64,000 nucleotides of DNA from Bigelowiella natans CCMP2755 (lineage: Eukaryota; Cercozoa; Chlorarachniophyceae): positions 62,001 through 126,000 of the forward strand of contig ADNK01000501.1 of the NCBI GenBank assembly GCA_000320545.1, read 5' to 3'. Of the stretch, positions 23,656 to 35,489 are shown piece after piece (the first letter of the stretch is position 1; each line of letters opens with the position of its first letter). The notes beneath the pieces were generated by a model. It was given only the letters and a program-made list of their open reading frames with translations. It ran no database searches and was not told where the DNA came from. Made by a program: the position numbers and the translations under genes.

Positions 23656-26600
23656 CTAAGAAGATTTTTTGGCTTTGAAGCTGGAAAATCCGTGCTTGAA
23701 CTCGCTCGAAAGCATTGAGTTAGATAGCGAATGGGAGTTATTGAAGTGGAAAGGTCCTCTTGGGCTGGATGATGATCGCAAGGGCGAACGTGCAGAACCA
23801 TCCCCTCCCCCCAGGTCTGCTGCTGCTGCTGCTACTAATACACCCTCACTATTCGTCGCCTCTTTGTAATTAAGCAGCATCATCTTCTTGATTTTTTCGC
23901 GCTTACTGAACTGGCATAGGAATTTGAACACGTTTTTGTGTTTGGCCTGAAGAGCTGATTCTATTGGAGACTCTCCCCAGCGGTCCCGAACATCGACATC
24001 CGCCTTCGCTTCTACCAGTACCTCGCAAACATTGAGCTGCCCTTCTGCTGCTGCTAAGTGAAGGGCACATCGTTTGTCGTAATCGCCCGAGTCTACATCC
24101 GCACCGGCAATACACAGCCGTTTGACTAGGTTCACATTCCCCCTAAACGCTGCGTTGCACAGATATTCTCCAGTGTTTTCAAGATCAAGGGTGGCTTTCT
24201 TTTCTAAGAGGAGTTGGATCACTTTATCATGCTTGTTCTCGACTGCTTCCAATAGCGGTGTTCGGCCTGCCCTGTCTTGGTGAGAGAGATCGGCGTGATG
24301 TGCTATGAGGACCTTGCAGGCTTCTAAGTGTCCATTTGCAGCGGCGAGATGCAAAGGAACCCGTCCATCGTAGTCGCCCTCGTCATTATCAAGCTGCATG
24401 CCATTGAGCGAACTTTGCAATCCCTTGTGATTACCCATTGAGGCGAGCTGGCACAACGCGGCAGACATATCGTGCTCGTAATGCTGTGTGAACTCTATGA
24501 TCGCCTCGTAGACGTCTTCAGCCATTAACCGTAAAGACTCCAAAATTGGAGGAAGTTCCTCTTTGTTCCAATGTCTGGACGTAATTTTAATCTTAAATCT
24601 AGATGAGTGACTCTTGCGGGTTGCCATAGTCGACGATCCTCCTCTGTATTTTGACTCACATGGTAGCGAAGGAGCGTTGTTCCTTCGGGTGCTGCCTATC
24701 CCGTGTATGCTGTCGTCCAAACCCACGGACGACTTTTCATCTGTTCCATCCAGAGGGTTATTGTTCATACAGCTTAATCCAACCGTCTTCCTCTGCTTTT
24801 CTTTTAGCTCCATCCTGGACTCTTTGGAAGGGGGAACTTCCAAGTTTTTTGGCGATAGTGGTGATGTTTCGTCGTTTCCATCATCATCATCATCATCACA
24901 GTTATCGACTTCATTTTTTTTTATTTGGTCTCCAATAACACAATTATTGCCCTCCTTCGATTGCTGCTGCTTCTGTGTGGCCGTGATGGATTTTACCTCT
25001 ATTTTAGTCATCTCGACTGCTGCTTCCGTCGCAGGGGGTGATGAAGGCTGCTGATGCTGCTGCTGCTGTGGGTTGTGTGAATGGATCGTGTCGTCCATTC
25101 CGAACCCTCTTTGAGAGCCGTACAGCTTAGACATGCCAAATCCCAGTTTCTTTAATCGTATTCTCATTTCGAATCTGGAACGACGATATAATCAAGCGAC
25201 CAAGACAAATTCATGTGCGCACAATCCCACACTATGCGAAAAAGAAATCTATTTTCTCTTGCAAAAGAAGAAAGTGATGGAACAACAAATTGATGAATGT
25301 GAGAAAACGACTTTCTGTAACGCTCTTCCAGATTTTTCAAGACTCTGTGCAGATCGCGCGCCAAGAGGCCAACCTGAGGTATAATTGCACGAAAGTCATC
25401 ATATTGAGATATTATCATTTATCGATCTAGTCGTTCTTACCATTTCCGATTTGAATGACTCCTCAATTTTGATCACTAAGCAAGGCTTTATCGCCTTTAT
25501 CTTTTTAAGCGAAGTGAGTATACAACATAATGCCAGAAGAGATACCAGAAGATAGAAAAATAAAGGCAAAAGAGAGCAAACAGTGGCTTAAGGGACACCA
25601 TAATAGAATAGAGTATTATCTTTTCCCTATCTACATTCTCCTCCCTTATTCAATAAATTAAAAAGCCAACTATTACCGTGCACGGCTGCGCCAACCCAGC
25701 AAAAAAGGACGCAGCACCGAAATAACCGCCAGGCATTATGATTGCGCAGGGTTTCTGAGGAGCGCGCAGGTAATTTGTGTTTGTCAATATACATTCAACG
25801 AACGAGGGGGGTAGTAGTAGGAGGAGGGGGGAGAATTATGTTCCTTTGGAAGAAAGGGGTTTATGTGCTACATGCTGCTACCAATGCTGAATTTGGCAAA
25901 GGTGCTATGTTGCTGGACTTACCACCTCGCACTTCTCTCGTACAGCCCCTGAACTTAAATTCTTGGAGAGCATCATCGCACATTCACCTATATTTTTGAG
26001 TTCCATCTAATTACTATCTCATTAAAACAAGAGCGAAATCTTGAAGGAATGCTCACGACGACAATTTGATGTGCTCTAGAACAAGTTTCCGATTCGTAAG
26101 AATCAACAGAAAGTCATAATAATCCCACATTGTTACGTCCCGACTAATTTGATCATCCCTATCTTAGATTTTCATTCTACCCCCATACAACACCCATTAT
26201 CATCACTTCTTCAGAGTTACAAAAGCTAAATCCGTGATTGCCTGAACCCCTTGCTCACCACCTTCTCGAATAATATAGAGGGATGTCCCGAAGTCGCCAG
26301 CTTTCATTATCTCCATTCCCTGAGGTATAAAAATCATCTCAAGCTCTTGTATCACCGCATTAAAGATGAGAGGATCACAAACCGCCATGTACAGCTCTTC
26401 CTTCACATACCCCAGTAGCTTTTCGATGAACTGCTCGCTTACCTACGTTGTACGAAACCATATTTACTTGACGATATTATTGGAGAACAAGATCTAATCT
26501 GCGGATATGCTGTACTACGACGGAAAATTACATTTCTGAAGATATCAATATCTGAGAACAGGTCCTAAGATGAAGCACAACAGTTGTTTTTGTAAACTTA

Positions 26601-27975
26601 GAAAAATGTAGCTTGTTCCCTTCCGATGTTGTCCCTTTGGTGTGAGAATAAATTGCCTTACCTGATACAACTGCTCGCGAATTGGCAGCCGAAGGGCCGA
26701 CGGAAGTTCTCTCATGGCCTTATTTTGTTTGAGAAAAGTATAGAAGAATATATTTCCCTGTTGTCGTTGTGTTGGACTATCCCACCCCATGATTAAATAT
26801 GTTATTAGATGTCATCTCACGTACCTCCGTCCGAAGGGTTATACTCAAACGATTTTGGAGAACGATAAACTTGATGACCTGAGTTCGGTACATGCGGTGG
26901 AAGGATGTGGCATGAGATGGTAACTTAACATTAATGTCGAGAAAAGCAAGACTTCGAGTAGTAACATAAAGGGGACTGGTACCCGTTGTTGAAGATTTGC
27001 TTTTACACCGTTTTGCCTCATGAACTTGGAGATCGCATCTGATCAAATATTGGCACCAAGAAATGAATCAAATTCCCGGGAACGAGAACATTATCCTGCG
27101 ATACCGTCTTATGGTTGTATTACAGAGAGAAATCACAAAATTTTCAGTTTCTATTTCTAAATTCCACTCTATGGACAATGTTACTATTATGTTTGGAATG
27201 ACTGTGCTAAATTAAGTGTTAAGATATCACCCAAATATTCGCGGAACTGTGCTGTCTTCGAGTCTCCCTTTGAGACCAGTTGGGTCATATTACCTACAAC
27301 ATGATTTCGTGGATTTCAAATATTCTTTGGATCTTGTCTTGCAAAGGAGAAGGAGGTGTGAGGGAGGGAGTGTTGTGGAGTCGCCCCCTTTGTTGCACAA
27401 GATATTAAGATGGGTTGTTATCCTCATTCACTCTTTCTCACCGATTAAATAGGACGTCAACGCTAGGTTTATCAGCATGTAGATCATCACCTACACGTTA
27501 TATTGTCAAACATTCGACCACAGAACTTCATCCGTAAGTTTAGTTGGGATTGGAATTGAGCAGATTGAACCCAGGCTCGCTCGTCGTTGTTCTGCGGTGA
27601 GATGTCTCTGTAACTGAAATGAAGTGCGGATATATGGCATGAGCTTTCCTCTGCAGTAAAAAGTGGTGTTGGGACAACGTCTATTACCCAACAGTAGTCA
27701 GCGTCGTAATTGCCCAGTATAATGACGTCACATATCTGCATCAACGTTATTGACGTAGAAATACGATATCAAAACTTATTAATGCAACCCTGCTATCTCT
27801 GATTCCCAATCCCAGACATACTGCGTAGAGGTTGGCTCATCTTCAAGTCCAGGACTGTTGTTGAAGACCCAACTTGAATCATCAAAATTGTGGATCTCTG
27901 CCAACCTGGGTATTAAATTAAAAAAGTAAATATTACATAAATATATATTTGAATAATGTGGTGCGACTGTTGATT

Positions 27976-28017
<42 letters not shown>

Positions 28018-29603
28018 AATTGTAGGAGCACCCCAGTACAAATTATCACTGCTGAGAGGAAAAAATTACACTATGATGCAACGATGGAATGTGATATAAT
28101 TTCATTTGCTCCATGGCTATCTTGACTTTTATGCACTTACGTGAAGAAAATGCACGCAGACCAGTGAGAATTGTAAACAGCCATCATCAAGTACTTGAAC
28201 ATCGACAGCCAGAAATAGGGCATCTAGTTTTAAAGCAAGAAGTGAAGGTACAAACGTCTCTCGTTTTAGATTACTTCGATGTAGTTACCCATGAAACTTT
28301 CTCCAGCTTCACTAAGAGTGGGAAAAATCGTCGCAACCTGACAGAAATTGTGGTAGATATGTATATAAAAATATGTGCGAAATTAAATGCATACCTGAAC
28401 AGTCTGAAAAGTCTTAAAAATTGAAAATATCCTTCATCCCCGAATATCTGATTGTAATAATGCTCTTGAATGATTATTCGTGAACATCAGATCCAAAAAA
28501 CTACCCGTTCGAAGGGAAATACGGAGAGAATGTCGAGCCAGAGGTAAAGCTCAGCATACTTTAAGGCAATTTTAAAGTGCTCTGTAGTGTTTACCTTTTC
28601 CAAACCTAAATCGACACGTTTTAAGCAAAAGTATAACAGAATCGTGCCAAAAAACTACCGCGATGTGGCACGCTCACGAAGAAAGTCATAACAATATCCA
28701 CGTAGAAGAAGATCTAAGCAATTGAAGATTTTCATCAGGCCAAGTCATCCTTTATTTTCGTTTTGTTTACATCTAAGGGTAGCTCTGCATTTTTAATTTC
28801 TGGATAGAACGCCATTGCGAGCGGGGTTGTGAACCTGAGGAATCACTTTCATTGATATCTCATATCTAATCAAAAGTACATGTTGCTACCCAGAAACCAT
28901 CGACAGAATGGCTATGAGTGTCCACCATATGTAGTAGGATTTGGACTCGTGGCTTATGATACATGTTGCTATAGAACCAATACATTGTGTTGAATTATCA
29001 GTGGTCAAAGGCCATGTTGGAAAAATAAAACTGTTGAACCAACTGCATTGCAACCATCCAAACATTCTGTATCTCGTTGCTTACTTTTCTCTTCGAATGT
29101 CGACTCTTCATCAACTTCGCTCAGCGAAATGTCCAGTTCCGCCGCTATCTTTTCAACTTCGGTCAGCATTGGTGTCCCTGCACCTATCACGATCACAAGT
29201 GATCAATGATACTCCCCACTTCAATAGTCACTCTACTAAGGATCTTTTCGTCCAGTCACAGGCAACAAATCCCGCAAAGTTGACAACGCTGTTCGACTTT
29301 GGGACTAAGGGTAGCTCGGAGTGGGAGGGTATTCTCAAGTTGAAAGCAAAATGCGACAGGGATGGTTTTATGTCGTAGATCAGAATTAGGACCAAATTAT
29401 ACTTGAAGCGATAGAAGAGAGTCCCGGAACAGCGTTTTTTCGAAGAGCAGCTGATGCTTCAAACCTTGCTTGGAATGCCCACGGTCTGAGTTCTTTTCTA
29501 CGCTAGCTGCGTGCTTAACTGGAAAAAATCCAACGGCGTTACTGGCTACGTCGCCACTTCTGCCTGTATGTGCTCCTGGTATAAACCCTCCTTTATTTTT
29601 CAT
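23656..29603 (-). CDS. Voltage-gated K+ channel with cyclic-nucleotide-binding fold and ankyrin repeats; altered filter
   Basis: Exons traced: 29603-29403, 29183-29085, 28968-28890 (S1), 28834-28771, 28713-28659 (S2), 28581-28505 (S3), 28447-28395 and 28337-28289 (S4), 28193-28141 (S5), 27905-27822, 27735-27688 and 27613-27571 (pore), 27490-27442 (S6), 27293-27231, 26878-26825, 26757-26662 (C-linker), 26442-26259, 25948-25923, 25754-25677 and 25494-25441 (binding fold), 25373-25312, 25174-23656. S4 reads FLRLFRLFRLRRFF, a proper voltage sensor. Pore helix is SLYWAITTLTTVG; S6 is YMLINLALTSYLIGNMTQL, close to plant Shaker-type channels. The filter reads GYRD, not GYGD. The binding fold has MKAGDFGTSLYIIREG, then YFGAASFFAGLAQPCT, lacking the conserved Glu and Arg that hold cyclic nucleotide. 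Five ankyrin repeats follow (e.g. RTPLLEAVENKHDKVIQLLL). Phases agree except around 29403/29183 and 27231/26878. Confidence 0.92.
27977..28015. repeat. (AT)n microsatellite
   Basis: About 19 AT units in the K+ channel intron between the S5 exon and the turret exon. Confidence 0.9.
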
Positions 29604-29819
29604 TTTTCTTGAAAGAGTGTTGTCGTATATATTAAATCAACTATTCATTGTGGTGTTTTAGTTTTGGTGAAATTCCCTAAGATTAGAACCCGGGCACGCC
29701 GCCACTTCTCTTTGCTTTGATCACCCCCTGCTGAAAGCATTGATCACCCCCTGGCTGGTGCAGTGTGGTCCACGCGAGTAGGAAAACTCAAAAACAACAT
29801 AGAAGCTGTTGTAACCAAC
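29604..29819. promoter_or_regulatory. Head-to-head gap with a repeated 14-mer
   Basis: This gap lies between the K+ channel start (29603, minus) and the probable start of the plus-strand SAP-like gene (ATG 29820). It contains an exact 14-base direct repeat, TTGATCACCCCCTG, at 29717-29730 and 29740-29753. The embedded TGATCA is palindromic, as expected for a dimeric factor site. Regulatory use is inference. Confidence 0.45.
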
Positions 29820-31411
29820 TATGGCCCTACACGAGGTGGCTAATAATCTATTGTGCGAGGTTTCCTCTCCTTCACCTACATACGCTCTAGGTGTACGTGG
29901 CTATGTCGGTTTTAAGTCTGGGAATGGTGATGATCTTGATGGGTTCATTTAACATGGGCATTCACAAATCTCCAAATTTGGGCGGTCCGATTATGCACAG
30001 AACCCACCGACTCCAGACGATTCAGGGACCATCAAAAGTGTGGCTGACAATGAGCAATTTGATCGTGCAGTTATTTTGTAATTTTTGAATTTTCTGTTAT
30101 GTAGTGCTTGTCAGCTGCTGGCTTGAGATACGTGCGAAGTTTTCCCTCTGTAGTTAATGGACAATTGCAACAGCAAAGGAGGAGGAAGGTCTCGAGCACG
30201 CTACATATGATTACTCGCAGATAATTATTGATGTTGTACTAATACGCAAGGTATCGGCCAATGCAGCGTCTAAAGACAACGTGGCGGATCAAGTCAGGCA
30301 GCTGACTGTCCGGTAAGCTCATTTCTACTACAAATAAAAATAGAATCACGAGATGAATGCTACGTCTTTCCCAGGGAGATAAAGCAAGAGTTAACGGAGA
30401 AAGGCGTCAGCACCGCAGGAATCTTCGAAAAACAAGATGTAAGTGCAATTATTAGTTCGTTATTGGCCAAACCTCATTATCTTATTTTTGGTATTCTCCT
30501 CCTATTTCATTAAAGCTTGTTAATCTGCTGGTCGATGTGAGGATCGATTCTGGTATGGATGTTAGTAAAGTGCTCTGTTGAGAATGTGTTGAGCCAGCCC
30601 TCAGATGATGATCCCGATTATATTCTACATTGAATAATTGTAAATTATCGTAGAAAATCATATAATTGTGTTGCTAACGTTGGCATCGAATGAAATTGTT
30701 AGGAGAAGTTTCCCCTCTCGATACACAATTAAGACAAGCCAAAGATATCATCGACAAGGTAGTTGCAAGGAGTAATCCATGTCAAAGTGATCGAGATCCG
30801 ACAGAGAGACTTGGACGCCTCATCGGTCTTCTATGTCCCCCACCCATAAATTATAGGCTAGCACTGACGTGAAGGCGAAGGCAGGAAAAGCTGTCTCTGC
30901 TGTGAAGAACTTTGATATTAAGGTCAGGGCACCTATCACAAACGTTAAAGCGAAACACTTGCTTCCGAACTCAATGGAGAGTATCGTGACTTAGTAAGAA
31001 TAGTTGATGAGACGTCGTCTGCGTATGTTGTATTGTGGCAGAATGAGTTGAAGAAGCAGGTCAACACCATCAAAGACGGCATCAAGGAAAACGTGGATTG
31101 GTATGTGAATAATACGTCTGCTGTGTGACCTATGTACGGAGAACCAATAATCATGTGCCTGTGTGCCTAGGTATGGCGAGGGAGAGAAGAACCCGTTCGC
31201 AGAAGGACGAGTTATCCGAAAGCAAAGAGGATACTACAAAGTGAGCGAGAATTTTAAAGAATCGGCATTGTCTCCAGCTGTGCATAAACACGGGGGTGTG
31301 CTGTTCTACATGTGGTTTGCATACAATGATAGTGTAGGATGATGACGATGAAACCTATGATGATAAGAACCCCTTCTTCTTGTCTGCTCTTAGGGTGGTG
31401 ATGACCTTTGA
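29820..31411 (+). CDS. Helical protein with SAP-like segment and acidic C-terminus; 5' exons uncertain
   Basis: Well-supported exons: ~30250-30311, 30375-30438, 30516-30552, 30703-30758, 30857-30922, 31042-31111, ~31171-31240, 31394-31411. The middle reads DQVRQLTVREIKQELTEKG, then VSTAGIFEKQDLVNLLVDVR: a helix-turn-helix pattern typical of SAP-like motifs, which in some lineages occur in ER or DNA-binding proteins. Further helices follow (PLDTQLRQAKDIIDK; KAKAGKAVSAVKNFDIK; NELKKQVNTIKDGIKENVDW). The end is GEGEKNPFAEGRVIRKQRGY, then YKGGDDL. The first coding exon is unclear: an ATG at 29820 is in the right place, and a hydrophobic MSVLSLGMVMILMGSFNMG near 29903 could be a signal peptide in another frame. 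If that is real, the DDL ending might act in ER retrieval. Family not recognised. Confidence 0.6.
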
Positions 31412-31439
31412 ATAACAAGCATAATATTCATGGATAAAC

Positions 31440-32286
31440 TAGCAACCCTGAAGCATATCCCAGCGTGTGAATAAAACGGGCTGGCAAGGGAGGGCTAGAC
31501 ACTAGAAACTATCGTGTAAATAAAACTTTCAGACTTCCCTAAAAAATACTGCATATTAGATACGAACATTGCGAAATAGTCGACAATTAACTTGCGTGCT
31601 TACGCAGTTTATTGCCCCATCCTTGAGAACTTTGATAATTAATATTGATCGCGCCTTCGACCTGCCGACGGATGCATTTGATAACATGCCAAAAAGATAA
31701 AAAACTATGAAAAACTTAATTAACAAGCAAGATACACCAGAATTTCTATTATTTACTTTGATATGGAAGGCAACTGTGTAGCTTCACTTTCCCTTCTGCT
31801 CTCGATATTCTCCGACATTTGTCTGGCTTCATATAACCTCAAATTGCAGTATGCTGCCGCCTGTACAAGTGCTTCGATTTCGCGCAACACAATAACATAA
31901 CTTTCATTTAAATATATGTAAACCGTATTAGCCGCAATATGAACTTCTAGAATTATGTATTAACGCTATGACCTAGATGAGTCTTTCGGGAGCTTTGTAG
32001 TGAAGCGCATATGAAGGTTGTAGTAGATGACCTTACATATCTTGTTGAGCTAGGACACGTGAATTGCTAGTTGTACTGTTGTACAACTATACCAAAAAAT
32101 CGTGTCGAATTTAATCATATCTCCATGCAGGCGCTGAGAGCCTTGTTGAACGTGTACATGGCTAGAGATATGTGTCATATGTGAATCCGAAATATAGCAT
32201 AGCTAGATAGCGCGCGCGTGTATAAGCTAAATGATGGGCACGCTATACAAATATTTTCGTTCGTGAGCTTCAAGTTTTATAATGAT
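31440..32286. other. Gene-free spacer between convergent genes
   Basis: No supported exon. AT-rich DNA with scattered TGCAT, CTAGATAG and GCGCGC words lies between the 3' ends of the SAP-like gene and APC1. No long microsatellite is present. Confidence 0.65.
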
Positions 32287-34607
32287 TTATGAATTGCTGT
32301 CCATGTCATTCAAAACTATTATACGCAGACAATCTGCAAGTTTCATTTTCACTGTTACAGGCGCCTGAGGCCAAGCCATCGTGGCAACCAGCATAAAGAT
32401 GTCTGGGCTCAGATCCGACTGCATCTTCGCACGGAACATGCTCACTAATTTCCTTGCTTTGGCCATACCAGCCCAGATTTCATGCGACAATGGGAAGTCG
32501 TAGTATCCTAATTGCAGTGCAAAGCCCTTTGGCCAATTTTCACCACTTGTCTTCTGGGGTTGCGGTGACAAGGACGAAGAAGAAGACGACGACTTGCGCT
32601 CATGGGCAACCACGAATCGTGTCAGCGCCGACGTAAATGATTGTGAGTTGAAATGCTCATCCACTTGCACAGCGACTTTATTGAGGAAGTCCAGACCAAG
32701 GAGCCTGGTCGTCGTGTTTTGGTTGTAGTGGTGGTGAGGGGGGGAGGATGAGCTGCTGCTGCTACGAGAGTGGTGGTGACCTTTGTGCCTGTTGGCTGCT
32801 GCAGCTGCTTCAGATCGACTGTACTCAATGCTCAATCGTAGATTCCAGAGATCCAACATCCCTCCATTGCCGTGCTGTTCTGGTTGTTGCTGTTGTTGCT
32901 GCTGCTTCTGAGAGAGGAGCCCGTCAAGTAGCGACGCAATGCTGACGTACGATGGCAGAGCGAGTATTCTTTCCTCCACTTCGCATTCTTTTCCGATTTC
33001 CCCGCAGATCCGGCCAATACGCCCCTCCGCTCCCCTGGTGCTGAAATGGTCGCGAAACTTCTTGAAGAGCCTAGAGGTGCTCTGGCCAGCTATTCCATGG
33101 TTGTCCTCATTCACCGCAGCAGCCGCCGCGGCCGCCGCTGCGGCGCTGGATGAAGTGGTGGAGGAGGAAGAAGAGAAATTAGTCATTACCCCGATGGCTG
33201 GTGTGCCATCATCATCTCGCAAATGCGGTTCTTTCCTCTTCACACACAGCACCAATTGCTTGCGCTTGAGCATCTTGAGAAGATCGCCGTCTCCTCGAAG
33301 ATGCAGGTTGATGGGCCAAAACTTGGGAGAGGACACCTTCAAAGTCTTTACGCTGTGGAATGGCGGTAGTAGGCATGGAGCTACCACCCGCAACGTCCGG
33401 TTATTTCTGATCGAAGAAATAGCAGAAGAGGAAGAAGAAGAAGCAGAAGCTCTGCCTGTGATCTTTCCCTTCGTAGACGAAGAAGAGGGAGATGTCGTTG
33501 ACGACGCTATAAATTTGCTCTCCCCCCCCCCTTGCCCTTTTTTCTCCTCAGAAACATCATCGCCGTCGTTTGCAAGAATGAGGTCGATGGGGACATAGCA
33601 GGGCTGCCCAGTATTCACATCTACACACTGAATACAACGGGGCTCTACAGCAACCACGTACAAATGTCGGAGGGCCTATGGAATAAATAACAAAGGAGGA
33701 GGAGGAGGAGTAGGAGAAGGCAAGGAGGATGGTTGTAGAATGCAGTCGTTACAGAAGAAGACTCTTAGTAGTTATCAACTAAGGGTGCACGTGCTGCATA
33801 TGATCATGCAATATTGTTTTTACAAAAAAAGCTTCGTTGTTTCTACAAAGGACCTGCAGGTAGTAGCGGTTGTCGCCGGGATGCATCGAGTAACGAGGGA
33901 AGAATGCACACAAGAGAGCGGCTGTGGCTTCTGGAGTGGATGAGAGCGTCAACTGGCCACCACCGAGAAACAACAGCCCGATTGCCATATGGACGGTCTA
34001 CGGGATAACAAATGTAACAAGAAAAGCAGATAGAATTATAGCTCATCACTCCGTGAAGAAAGGGAACTGTAACTTTATTAGAAGAATCTTCACGGTATAT
34101 CGTGCAATTTGCCGTGTTGTCAAACAATAACTAGGCGCCACAAAGAGGGAAACACCGGCTGTTTCTTCTCATTTCGCAGTGCATTTTTGTATAATGTGGC
34201 CGATCGATTGGAAGCAGAAGTAGCAAAACAACAACAACAACAACAACAACAACAAACGGCACACCTGGTGAGTACCGAACGACGATTTCGCGTCCACCAT
34301 CGTCCTAGCAGCTCGCAGTATTCGAAGAGTGTCAAGATTTCCTTAGAAAAACATAGGAGGCAACAACAATAATTCAATTCAGATCGTCGTAGTCTCACCA
34401 CAGCACCACAAAACCAAAGCAGCATCACACGAATGCTGCGTTTCGAAAAATGACGAAGATATGATAATTGGAATATCCTTCTACACAGTCCTCCTCTTCT
34501 TACCTGTTCCTGCCATCACCATTCCCAGAGCACTTGCAGTCGTTGCAATGCATGCTTCGAGGACGCCACGCTCAACCATCACACGCCCTGACACGATACA
34601 CACACAC

Positions 34608-34646
<39 letters not shown>

Positions 34647-34667
34647 AGCACACACACACACACACAC

Positions 34668-34703
<36 letters not shown>

Positions 34704-35165
34704 ATATATGTTATATTTTTATATGTCAGTAAAGCCAGTGTGACTAATTTCTCGCTGTGGTATACTCGTACGAGTGATCATCAACACCCCCTCCCCCCCC
34801 CACCCAACTAACCTTGGATTATGAGGCGATGCAGCCCCTCTCTTTTGCTGGCTGGTGGCAGGTTTTTCGGGAGCGCTGATGCCCCCTCGATTTTGAATCG
34901 GCGGAGCTCCTACTCATAAACAAGTAGCAACAGCATTAACAACGAACGATGATAGAAAAGAGCGCAGCTCATCATTAGCAAAACATCGGCATGTGCCGTG
35001 GACAGTCGTAATGAAACTAGATTCGTATTTACCAGGAGCTGTCGCAAGTAATAAGTAACTAACTGTTGGGAAGGTTCGTCGCCAGTCCCAGCGAATCTGA
35101 GGCCTACGATAACAACGACGACGACGAGGAGGAGGAGGAGGAGGAGGATGGGTATGATGATGGGT

Positions 35166-35199
<34 letters not shown>

Positions 35200-35458
35200 C
35201 GATGATGATGGTATAAATCGAAAGAGAAGAGCTGAGGCAGTACCGATTGATAGGCAGGCGCCAGCTATGATGTAACAGTAGCTTTGCCTGGGGGTGGAGG
35301 GGAGGGGGGGGGGGGGTAAACAAACGAAACAGCATGCGTGAGTTACATACGACTGTTGATGATATCTGACAATGTAGAGAAGAGATTCGGAGAAATAATC
35401 CAACTTGATCGATAGTTTAATGATACCGCCACCTCTTAAAATTATCTTTGGTCTTGCG

Positions 35459-35489
<31 letters not shown>

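Noticed and set aside
28113-28424. Plus-strand open frame of 103 residues
   Set aside because: It is the antisense of the K+ channel S4 and S5 exons.
30690-30872. 60-residue open frame starting MKLLGEVSPLD
   Set aside because: Only its first part is an exon of the SAP-like gene, entered in phase from 30552; the start and tail are intron.
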